NCBI GenBank assembly: GCA_014879855.1
Contig: JACSRH010000144.1
Span: forward strand, 1-7,851
Origin: Caldilineaceae bacterium
GTDB lineage: Bacteria > Chloroflexota > Anaerolineae > Caldilineales > Caldilineaceae
Direction of reading: 5' to 3'
DNA: 7,851 bases
In this document: positions 1 to 5,578 of the stretch, one piece after another
How the letters are laid out: every line of letters starts with the position of its first letter
How positions within the stretch are numbered: the first letter of the stretch is position 1
Notes under the pieces: model-generated
Databases searched by the model: none
Told to the model about the DNA's origin: nothing
The model's input: the letters and a program-made list of their open reading frames with translations, nothing else
Position numbers and translations under genes: made by a program

Positions 1-50
1 GGTTCGCAGAGAGAAATGCAAAAAATTGAGTGAGACCTGCTCTTTCTTCT

Positions 51-138
51 CTGCGGGACTCCGCGCCTCCGCGTCGAGATTTGCCCTTTTCAAACAGATC
101 CTGAGCGTCTTTGCGTCTCCGCGCCTTTGCGTTGAAAG
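51..138 (-). repeat. Degenerate 8-base-unit dispersed repeat, copy 1
   Basis: Read on the plus strand, 59-74 is two units (CTCCGCGC, CTCCGCGT) and 101-132 is four (CTGAGCGT, CTTTGCGT, CTCCGCGC, CTTTGCGT), followed by the end sequence TGAAAG. The last unit plus end, CTTTGCGTTGAAAG at 125-138, closely matches CTTTGCGTTAAAGG at 4457-4470, so both copies share a fixed terminus and orientation. The two blocks are out of phase by 2 bases and separated by unrelated sequence. Repeats of this look are common between genes in several environmental bacterial lineages; their function is unknown to me. Strand is given so that the shared terminus comes first in the direction of transcription of phoU. Confidence 0.7.
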
Positions 139-147
139 CAGATGCTG

Positions 148-198
148 CTGCGCGACGAGCGGAAAGGCCGCCACGCGCAGGTGTGTGCGGCTGTTTAC
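148..198 (-). pseudogene. Relic of a GH127 gene 3' end
   Basis: On the minus strand this stretch encodes SRTHLRVAAFPLVAQ, nearly the same as the end of the intact GH127 enzyme in this window (GSTHLRVAAFPLCA, then stop). At the base level 160-194 matches 5591-5625 at 30 of 35 positions. Differences at 163, 169 and 181 fall on third codon positions and are silent; the other two (189, 192) are first positions. This pattern points to a once-coding homologue rather than a chance or purely DNA-level repeat. The relic lacks the stop found in the intact gene (CAG in place of TAA) and runs into the 8-base repeat. Nothing upstream in it resembles the rest of GH127, because phoU begins within about 30 bases. 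It is too short to be functional on its own. Confidence 0.5.
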
Positions 199-222
199 AA
201 CGCCATCAATGTTACCGCGCGT

Positions 223-885
223 CTAATTTATCTCATCCAGCGAACCGGTTACGAGGTAGATGATGCGTTCGCCGACGTTGGTGACGAGGTCGCCGAAGCG
301 TTCGAGTTCGCGCGCCACGCGCAGCACTTCGTAAGCAGCCTCCACCTGTTCGGGGCTGCCGGCCGCGGCCATTTCTGCCATTAAACGAGTAAAGACGCGT
401 GCGTACAGGGCATCGACCTCGTCATCCTGTTTGGCGATGATGCGCGCCAAATCAATATTGCTATTGGCAAAAGCCAGCATGACCTGGCTGAGCATCTTGC
501 CCACCATCTCCCCCATCTGCCAGAGTTCGGGCGGCTGCTCCTGCGTGGGCATTCTGAGCAGTCGTGGCACAACCTTGGCGACGCCCTTGGCCTGGTCGCC
601 CATCCGCTCCAGGTCAATGATAATGTTCATGGCCGTGGTGATCGTGCGCAGGTCGCGCGCGGCCGGCTGTTGCGTGACGATCAGCGAAAAGCATTTTTCC
701 TCAATGTCGAAGCGAGTCTTGTTGACGACGCGGTCAGCCGCGCTGACCTGTTTTGCCTTCTCCGCGTCAAGCGTGCGGAAGGCGTCAAGCGCCAGCGTCA
801 ACTCCGCTTCGACGAGACCACCCATATACAGGATTTCGTCACGCAGTTCATTCAGCTTGCGTTCGAAGTGGGCGCGTACGATCAT
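223..885 (-). CDS. phoU: Phosphate uptake regulator PhoU
   Basis: A 220-residue PhoU, the usual family length. PhoU is a cytoplasmic all-helical protein that links the state of the Pst transporter to the PhoR-type sensor kinase and restrains phosphate uptake and Pho gene expression. The sequence shows the two expected three-helix repeats, each with an acidic metal-cluster motif: DLERMGDQAKG at 91-101 and ELERFGDLVTNVGERI at 193-208. The second keeps the usual Asn (N203) four residues after Asp; the first has Gly there (G101), so its metal site may be weaker. The ATG start is fixed by a strong AGGAGG seven bases upstream. It is the last gene of the pst operon, 11 bases after pstB2. No phoR or phoB gene is visible in the window. 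Confidence 0.95.
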   Translation of the reverse strand: MIVRAHFERKLNELRDEILYMGGLVEAELTLALDAFRTLDAEKAKQVSAADRVVNKTRFDIEEKCFSLIVTQQPAARDLRTITTAMNIIIDLERMGDQAKGVAKVVPRLLRMPTQEQPPELWQMGEMVGKMLSQVMLAFANSNIDLARIIAKQDDEVDALYARVFTRLMAEMAAAGSPEQVEAAYEVLRVARELERFGDLVTNVGERIIYLVTGSLDEIN

Positions 886-892
886 ATCAATT

Positions 893-898
893 CCTCCT
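893..898 (-). promoter_or_regulatory. phoU ribosome binding site overlapping pstB2 stop
   Basis: On the minus strand AGGAGG lies seven bases before the phoU ATG, the strongest Shine-Dalgarno in the operon. Its first two bases are the last two of the pstB2 TAG stop codon (897-899), so ribosomes finishing pstB2 arrive directly on the phoU site. This supports co-transcription and translational coupling. Confidence 0.85.
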
Positions 899-1658
899 AT
901 CCTCGACGTCCGGTAATGTAGGCCTCAGTCAAAGGCGCTTTGGGCGCGCTGAATAAGTTTTCCGTAGTATTGAACTCCACCAGCTCGCCTAACCAGAAAA
1001 AGCCGGTGTAATGCGATGCGCGCGCCGCCTGCTGCATGTTGTGGGTGACGATCACGATTGTGTACTCCTGCGCCAGGCGACGCATCAAGTCTTCGACGCT
1101 GAGCGTAGCCACCGGATCGAGGGCGGAGCAAGGCTCGTCCATCAGAATGACTTTGGGTTTGACCGCGATGGTGCGCGCGATGCACAGCCGCTGCTGCTGG
1201 CCCGGATTGAGATCGAGCGCCGAATCGCGCAGGCGGTGCTTGACCTCATCCCAGAGCGCGGCGCCTTCCAGGCTCTCCTGGACCAGGCGGTCAAGTTCAC
1301 TGCGGCGCGCGGCCATGCCGACGACGCGCGGGCCAAACGCAACGTTGTCATAGATGCTCTGCGGAAAAGGGTTGGGACGCTGAAAGACCATGCCGATATG
1401 TTGGCGCAGCTCCACCACATCCACAGCAGGCGCGTAGATATCTCTGCCGTCAAAGAACACCTGACCTTCGGCGCGCGTGCCGCGGATCGTGTCGTTCATG
1501 CGGTTCAGACAGCGCAGAAAGGTGGACTTGCCGCAGCCCGACGGGCCGATCAGCGCGGTGATGGCGTTTTCCCGAATATCGAGATACAAATTCTTCAGCG
1601 CTTGAAACGCGCCGTAGTAGAAGCTGAACTCGCGGACTTCAATCTTATTGTTCATCAT
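897..1658 (-). CDS. pstB: Phosphate ABC transporter ATPase PstB2 (degenerate signature)
   Basis: A 253-residue nucleotide-binding subunit of the phosphate importer, on the cytoplasmic face of the PstC/PstA pore. Walker A is canonical (GPSGCGKST, 38-46), as are Q93 in the Q-loop (MVFQRPNPFP), the Walker B aspartate and catalytic glutamate (ILMDE, E175), the D-loop SALD (178-181) and H206. The C-terminal ITGRRG ending is typical of PstB. The odd point is the ABC signature at 150-154: LNPGQ instead of LSGGQ, followed by a normal QQRLCIAR. Signature Ser and first Gly contact ATP bound on the partner subunit, so this protein should serve its partner's site poorly while keeping its own catalytic residues. 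The start has no clear Shine-Dalgarno; an in-frame TAA directly before ATGATG rules out an upstream start. It is a paralogue of the preceding gene and probably forms a heterodimer with it. Confidence 0.93.
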   Translation of the reverse strand: MMNNKIEVREFSFYYGAFQALKNLYLDIRENAITALIGPSGCGKSTFLRCLNRMNDTIRGTRAEGQVFFDGRDIYAPAVDVVELRQHIGMVFQRPNPFPQSIYDNVAFGPRVVGMAARRSELDRLVQESLEGAALWDEVKHRLRDSALDLNPGQQQRLCIARTIAVKPKVILMDEPCSALDPVATLSVEDLMRRLAQEYTIVIVTHNMQQAARASHYTGFFWLGELVEFNTTENLFSAPKAPLTEAYITGRRG

Positions 1659-1763
1659 TTAACACAACACTTGTCGGCTGACGATTAGCACCCGAACCGC
1701 GGATCTCCCGTCCGCAAGCAACCAGCGGACGCAACGCCCGCGAGCCAGACCATGATTGCGACA
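1659..1763 (-). other. pstB1-pstB2 gap with overlapping inverted repeats
   Basis: This 105-base gap is unusual in an otherwise tight operon. A perfect 7-base inverted repeat joins CGTCCGC (1709-1715) and GCGGACG (1725-1731) with a 9-base loop. The inner part of the first arm (TCCGC, 1711-1715) can also pair with GCGGA at 1699-1703. In the transcript the two hairpins exclude each other. No T-run follows either, so neither looks like a standard intrinsic terminator. I see no convincing promoter here and no good ribosome binding site for pstB2. Confidence 0.45.
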
Positions 1764-2525
1764 TCAACCAAAGCGCCCGGTGATGTAATCCTCGGTGCGT
1801 TGATCCTGGGGATGCACAAACATCCGTTCCGCACGACCCACTTCGATTAGCTCGCCGTTGAGCAGGAACGCAGCGCGATCGGCGACGCGCGCGGCCTGCT
1901 GCACGCTGTGCGGCACCATGATGATGGTGTAGCGCTGCTTCAGCTCGTAGAGCGACTCCTCCACAGTGGCGGTGGAAATGGGGTCCAGCCCCGAAGTCGG
2001 GTTGTCCAGCAGAATGATCTCCGGCTCCAGCGCCAGGCTGCGCGCCAGACACAGGCGCTGCCGCTGCCCGCCAGAAAGCGCCAGGGCCGAGGTGTCCAAA
2101 CGATCCTTGACTTCATCCCACAGCGCCGCCTGACGCAGCGAGCGTTCGACGCGACGCTCCAGCTCGCCCTTGTCGCGGATGCCGGCCAGCTTCAGCCCAT
2201 AGACCAGGTTGGCATGGATCGAACCGGGCAGCGGGGTTGGGATGGCAAACACCATGCTGACGCGGCGGCGCAGCGCGCTGATATTGATGTCCGCGGCAAA
2301 AATATCTTTGCCGTTGAGCGTGATCGCGCCTTGGCGCTCGGTGTGCTCGCTCAGGTCGGAAAGACGGTTGCAGAGGCGCAGCAGCGTCGATTTGCCGGCG
2401 CGCGCTGGGCCAAACAACACGAACAATTCATTGCGATAGATATCCAGCGTGACGTTGTGCAGCGCCTCGATGCCGTCGTCGTAGGTAAAATAGAGATTGC
2501 GCACTGACAGGAAAGCGTCGCTCAT
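1764..2525 (-). CDS. pstB: Phosphate ABC transporter ATPase PstB1 (degenerate catalytic site)
   Basis: A 253-residue PstB-family ATPase, the same length as its neighbour PstB2 and clearly paralogous (shared WDEVK.RL, LCLAR/LCIAR, HS/HNxQQAAR and ITGR endings). It keeps the P-loop lysine in a variant Walker A (GPARAGKST, 39-47), a canonical signature LSGGQ (150-154), D-loop SGLD (178-181) and H206, though H206 follows Pro instead of Thr. Two residues needed for hydrolysis are changed: the Q-loop glutamine is A94 (MVFAIPTP; codon at 2244-2246) and the catalytic glutamate after Walker B is N175 (IILLDNP; codon at 2001-2003). It should bind ATP but hydrolyse it poorly at its own site, while supplying a good signature to the PstB2 site. 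It starts 4 bases after the pstA stop with only a weak GGTGA, so translation is probably coupled to pstA. It could instead be a decaying duplicate, but the open frame and intact signature argue against that. Confidence 0.92.
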   Translation of the reverse strand: MSDAFLSVRNLYFTYDDGIEALHNVTLDIYRNELFVLFGPARAGKSTLLRLCNRLSDLSEHTERQGAITLNGKDIFAADINISALRRRVSMVFAIPTPLPGSIHANLVYGLKLAGIRDKGELERRVERSLRQAALWDEVKDRLDTSALALSGGQRQRLCLARSLALEPEIILLDNPTSGLDPISTATVEESLYELKQRYTIIMVPHSVQQAARVADRAAFLLNGELIEVGRAERMFVHPQDQRTEDYITGRFG

Positions 2526-2529
2526 GGCA

Positions 2530-3375
2530 TCACCATTCGCGGCGGCGACGCATCTGTGTGCGCACCAGGGTGGCTACCAGCGTAAACGACAGCACGATCA
2601 GCAACAGCACCAGCGCGGCGCCGTACTGAATTTGCAGCGGCATCCCCGGCACCTGGGTCGAGATGACGTAGAGATGGTAGGGCAGCGCCATGGTCTGGTC
2701 GAAGATGGAGCGGGGCAGTTCGGGCACATAGAAAGCCGCGACGGTGAAGAGAATCGGTGCGGTCTCGCCGGCCGCGCGCCCCAGCCCCAAGATGATGCCA
2801 GTGATGATGCCGGGCAAGGCGTGCGGCAACACCTGGTAGCGGATCGTCTGCCAGCGCGACGCGCCCAGACTCAGGCTCACTGTGCGGAATTGCTGCGGCA
2901 CCGCCAGGATGGCCTCTTCGGCGGTGCTGATCACCACCGGCATGGTCATGATGCCCAGTGTGAGCGACCCGGCCAGAATGGAGGTGCCAAAACCCATGAA
3001 CAGCACAAACGCGCCCAGCCCAAAGAGGCCATAGACGATCGACGGGATGCCCGCCAGGTTGACAATCGCCATGCGAATCCACCGCGTCAGGCGATTGTCG
3101 CCGGCGTATTCGGCGAGATAGATAGCCGTTGCAATCGAGAGCGGAAACGACACGATCGCGGTGCCAAGAGTCAGTAAAATCGTCCCCAGCAGCGCGGGCA
3201 TGATGCCGCCCTCTTTCATGCCATTGCGCGGCGCCTCGGTCAGAAAGGCCCAACTGAGCGCGGGCAGCCCTTGCCAGACAACATAGACGATCACCAGCAA
3301 AATGGGAATCACTACAATGGCGGCCACCACCGTCAGCACACCGACCGCCAGCTTGTTCGCCTGTTGGCGGCTCAT
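2530..3375 (-). CDS. pstA: Phosphate ABC transporter permease PstA
   Basis: A 281-residue inner-membrane subunit that pairs with PstC to form the phosphate pore. About six hydrophobic segments are visible, the first at roughly 11-34, then near 58-90, 102-128, 131-151, 188-214 and 252-272. The cytoplasmic coupling loop (RTVSLSLGASRWQ, about 164-176) resembles the EAA motif that docks on the ATPase, and GLGRAAGET (197-205) is the charged Arg/Glu motif shared by PstA and PstC. The basic C-terminus (QMRRRRE) is cytoplasmic. The ATG overlaps the pstC stop as ATGA and is preceded, six bases away, by GGGGAGG inside the pstC end, which fixes the start. Confidence 0.95.
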   Translation of the reverse strand: MSRQQANKLAVGVLTVVAAIVVIPILLVIVYVVWQGLPALSWAFLTEAPRNGMKEGGIMPALLGTILLTLGTAIVSFPLSIATAIYLAEYAGDNRLTRWIRMAIVNLAGIPSIVYGLFGLGAFVLFMGFGTSILAGSLTLGIMTMPVVISTAEEAILAVPQQFRTVSLSLGASRWQTIRYQVLPHALPGIITGIILGLGRAAGETAPILFTVAAFYVPELPRSIFDQTMALPYHLYVISTQVPGMPLQIQYGAALVLLLIVLSFTLVATLVRTQMRRRREW

Positions 3376-4319
3376 AACATGCCTCCCCTGCGCGAACGGC
3401 GCATCCCTTTCATGCCGACCAGACGCCCAGCCAGCCAGTTGATCGCAAAGCTGATCACAAAGAGGACGATGCCGATGGCGAAGAGCGTGCTGTAATGCAG
3501 CGACCCTTGCGCCACCTCGCCCATTTCAGCGGCAATCGTTGCGGTCATCGTGCGCACCGGCTGAAAGAAGATGCCGCTGCCCAACGAGGGGATGTTGGCG
3601 GCATTGCCCGTCACCATCATCACGGCCATTGTCTCGCCGATCGCTCTGCCAATGCCGAGCATGACGGCAATCACCAGCCCCGGGCGCGCCGCGGGCAGCA
3701 CCACGCGCCAGATTGACTGCCACTGCGTGGCGCCGATCGCCAGCGCGCCGCCGCGGTACTCTTTGGGCACGGCGTAGAGCGCGTCTTCGGCAATGCTGAT
3801 GATGGTGGGCAGCGACATATAGGCGAGGATGAGCGAGCCGGTGAAAGCGGTCAACCCGGTCGGCGCGCCCAGCCGCTGGATCAGCGGCGCCAGCGCAATC
3901 CACCCCAGGAAGCCCAGCACGATCGACGGGATGCCCGCCAGCACCTCGATGATGGGTTTGAGGATCTCGCGCTGCCACGGCGGCGCGATCTCGCCCATGT
4001 AAATCGCAGTCGTCAGGCCAAGCGGCAGCGCGATCACCACCGCGCCCACGGTCACAATCAGCGAACCGGCCAGCAGTGGCGCCATGCCGAAGGCATCCTC
4101 GATGGGATACCAGCGCGTTCCGAACAACTGGCGCAGGGGGATGTCGAGGAACGCGGGCAACCCTTCGCGCAAGAGAAACAAGAAAATCAGGCCGATGATC
4201 ACAATCGACGAGATCCCGGCCACTTTGATGACGCCTTCGATGAACCATTCGCCCCAGTTGGTCTGGCTTGTCGCGTCAGTGGGGGCGTCTATTTGTGAAG
4301 ATTTCTGGACAACCGCCAT
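3372..4319 (-). CDS. pstC: Phosphate ABC transporter permease PstC
   Basis: A 315-residue inner-membrane subunit of the phosphate importer and partner of PstA. A hydrophilic N-terminal tail of about 30 residues is followed by hydrophobic segments near 31-51, 79-109, 122-149, 158-177, 212-238 and 277-300. The coupling loop RGGALAIGATQWQ (189-201) is the EAA-like contact with the ATPases, and GIGRAIGETMAV (222-233) is the conserved charged motif of this family. A start at 4379 (TTG) would add 20 residues, but the ATG at 4319 has AGGAG five bases upstream and gives a normal length, so I chose it. pstC lies after a 176-base gap from pstS and overlaps pstA by 4 bases, which couples the two permease genes. 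Confidence 0.94.
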   Translation of the reverse strand: MAVVQKSSQIDAPTDATSQTNWGEWFIEGVIKVAGISSIVIIGLIFLFLLREGLPAFLDIPLRQLFGTRWYPIEDAFGMAPLLAGSLIVTVGAVVIALPLGLTTAIYMGEIAPPWQREILKPIIEVLAGIPSIVLGFLGWIALAPLIQRLGAPTGLTAFTGSLILAYMSLPTIISIAEDALYAVPKEYRGGALAIGATQWQSIWRVVLPAARPGLVIAVMLGIGRAIGETMAVMMVTGNAANIPSLGSGIFFQPVRTMTATIAAEMGEVAQGSLHYSTLFAIGIVLFVISFAINWLAGRLVGMKGMRRSRRGGML

Positions 4320-4324
4320 GCGTG

Positions 4325-4329
4325 CTCCT
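4325..4329 (-). promoter_or_regulatory. pstC ribosome binding site
   Basis: AGGAG on the minus strand, five bases before the ATG at 4319. It decides the start of pstC against the longer TTG-initiated frame at 4379, which has no such site. Confidence 0.75.
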
Positions 4330-4392
4330 GTGGTTTGCAGGCTGATTTCATGCCGCTGCGGGTCACAACGAACAATCAAAATGCCATTGCAG

Positions 4393-4470
4393 CTTTGCGC
4401 CTTTGTCTCTTTGCGCCTTTGTTTCTTTGTGTCTTTGTGTCTTCGTGTCTTTGCATCTTTGCGTTAAAGG
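4393..4470 (-). repeat. Tandem 8-base-unit array in the pstS-pstC gap
   Basis: On the plus strand 4393-4464 is nine contiguous 8-base units with no slippage: CTTTGCGC, CTTTGTCT, CTTTGCGC, CTTTGTTT, CTTTGTGT twice, CTTCGTGT, CTTTGCAT and CTTTGCGT. It ends in TAAAGG, matching the end of the copy downstream of phoU. In the pst messenger the array reads as A-rich CAAAGRCR-type units, with little capacity for self-pairing. It starts 25 bases after the pstS stop. It may set the ratio of pstS to pstCAB transcripts, but that is only inferred from position. Confidence 0.85.
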
Positions 4471-4495
4471 TTATTGTCAGGTCAACCCATGTTGA

Positions 4496-5401
4496 TCATG
4501 GTGGCGACAGCGGCACAAAGCCAAGCTCAGCGACGATCTGCTGACCCTCGGGCCCGCGCACCCAGTCCAGATACGCTGCGATGGTGGTGTCCGGGTTGGC
4601 AGTTGTGTACATGTAAAGCGCACGGGAGATGGGATATGTGCCGTCGGCGCCGGTCGCGACCGAAGGTGTGACAAAGGGCGATCCAGCGTTTTTGGCGACC
4701 GCGATCAGCTTCTCGTGCGCCGGATCCGTGTAGCCCAGCCCGTCGTAGCCGATCGCATTGGGGTTGCGCTGCACCTCGCTCGTAATACCCACCGAGGAAG
4801 GCATGAGCAGCGTCTGCGGCGCAAAGACATCTGTGTTCTCACTGTCGCCCTGGCGAATTACTTCTTCCAGGAAGTAGACGTGCGTGCCGGAATTGGTCTC
4901 GCGCGAAACAAGAATGATCGGCGCGTCGTTCCCGCCGACCGCCTGCCAATTGGTGACGCGCCCCGTAAAAATATCCGCAAGCTGGTCGATGGTCAGTTGG
5001 CTGACGGGGTTGGCCTGGTTGACGATGACGGCGAGCGCGTCGATGGCGACGGTGTACTCCTGCGGCTCGACGCCGTTCTGGCGCGCGTCCTCAAGCTCGC
5101 TTTCCTTCATGGCGCGCGAGGCGTTGGCAATATCCACCGTGCCGTTGATGAGCGAGGCAATGCCAGTGCCGGAGCCGCCGCCGGTGACGGCGATAGAGAC
5201 GTCCGGCGCCACGGTGCGATAGGCTTCGGCCCACGCCAACGCCAGGTTGACCAGCGTGTCCGAGCCTTTGTTCTGAATGGCGCGCTGCGGGCCACCATCG
5301 CCGGCGCTGTTCGCCGCGGTCGGCTGTCTGCCGCAAGCCGAGACCAAAATCATGAGGCTGGCGAGGAGACTCACGAATTCAATTGCTCTCACTTTGCGCA
5401 T
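4496..5401 (-). CDS. pstS: Phosphate-binding lipoprotein PstS
   Basis: A 301-residue substrate-binding protein of the phosphate ABC importer. Residues 1-23 form a lipoprotein signal: a basic start (MRKVR), a hydrophobic stretch and the lipobox VSAC with lipidated C23, followed by a short flexible linker rich in Gly, Ala and Asn. The phosphate-binding elements are clear: GSDT (46-49), the glycine-rich loop GGGSGTG (74-80), VDIANASR (89-96), D121, and SRETNSGT (166-173). The C-terminal region closes with the YLDWVRGPEGQ helix (277-287) typical of the family. The ATG has only a modest AGAGGCAGG upstream at a long spacing. It is the first gene of the pst operon; the 177 bases upstream should hold its promoter. 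The lipid anchor fits a cell without a classic free periplasm or one that tethers its binding proteins. Confidence 0.95.
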   Translation of the reverse strand: MRKVRAIEFVSLLASLMILVSACGRQPTAANSAGDGGPQRAIQNKGSDTLVNLALAWAEAYRTVAPDVSIAVTGGGSGTGIASLINGTVDIANASRAMKESELEDARQNGVEPQEYTVAIDALAVIVNQANPVSQLTIDQLADIFTGRVTNWQAVGGNDAPIILVSRETNSGTHVYFLEEVIRQGDSENTDVFAPQTLLMPSSVGITSEVQRNPNAIGYDGLGYTDPAHEKLIAVAKNAGSPFVTPSVATGADGTYPISRALYMYTTANPDTTIAAYLDWVRGPEGQQIVAELGFVPLSPP

Positions 5402-5578
5402 GACGTGCGAACCTGCCTCTGCGGCGAAAAGGATAACTACGCTCGCCTTACTCTACCATTGGTCAGAGGTTCCTGGAATTTGTACAGCAGAAAAATTGAG
5501 TTCCACCGCGTCCTTGTCGTCAGCAATCGCAACACCGAAAGTGGAGCCGCCCTTGCACCGAAACGTTGCTTTGTCGAT
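5402..5578. other. Gap between GH127 gene and pstS
   Basis: A 177-base non-coding stretch that separates the sugar genes from the phosphate operon and most likely holds the pstS promoter. I cannot identify a convincing -10/-35 pair or an enterobacterial-style Pho box (two CTGTCAT-like units 11 bases apart). Visible details are a short palindrome TTCCTGGAA near 5470-5478 and the octamer CACCGAAA twice, near 5533 and 5557. No T-run hairpin marks the end of the GH127 transcript. Confidence 0.4.

Larger units (their letters stand above)
1..222. other. Intergenic region downstream of phoU
   Basis: No convincing gene is present in this stretch, which runs to the window edge. It contains two separate things described in their own entries: a short relic resembling the 3' end of a GH127 gene, and a degenerate array of 8-base units. 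A small inverted repeat (AGCAG at 137-141 and CTGCT at 145-149) lies between them, but the stem is only 5 bases and lacks a proper T-run on the minus strand, so I do not call it a terminator. Short open frames on both strands here come from the low-complexity repeat. Confidence 0.6.

Noticed and set aside
137..149. Possible terminator after phoU
   Set aside because: The stem is only 5 bases with a 3-base loop and just a short TTT after it, too weak to call.
26..226. Plus-strand open frame of 66 codons beside phoU
   Set aside because: It is built from the 8-base repeat (giving FASPRLCVE-like text) and the GH127 relic in reverse; it has no ribosome site and overlaps no recognisable domain.
1011..1688. 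Plus-strand open frame of 225 codons opposite pstB2
   Set aside because: It mirrors the clear PstB2 coding frame and shows no independent domain or start signal.
1645..2052. Alternative minus-strand frame bridging pstB1 and pstB2
   Set aside because: It is an out-of-frame reading of the pstB1 end and the gap, rich in Gly/Ala/Arg, with no domain; it does not suggest a frameshifted fusion of the two ATPases.
4084..4467. Plus-strand open frame of 127 codons across the pstC start
   Set aside because: It is antisense to pstC and ends in the translated CTTTGYGY array (repeating LCxFVS text), a classic spurious call.
4393..4470. CRISPR array
   Set aside because: The units are 8 bases long and contiguous with no unique spacers, and no cas genes are nearby.
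5402..5578. Possible Pho box upstream of pstS (CTGTACAAATT-like on the minus strand)
   Set aside because: Only one weakly similar unit is present, with no second copy at 11-base spacing and no clear promoter next to it.
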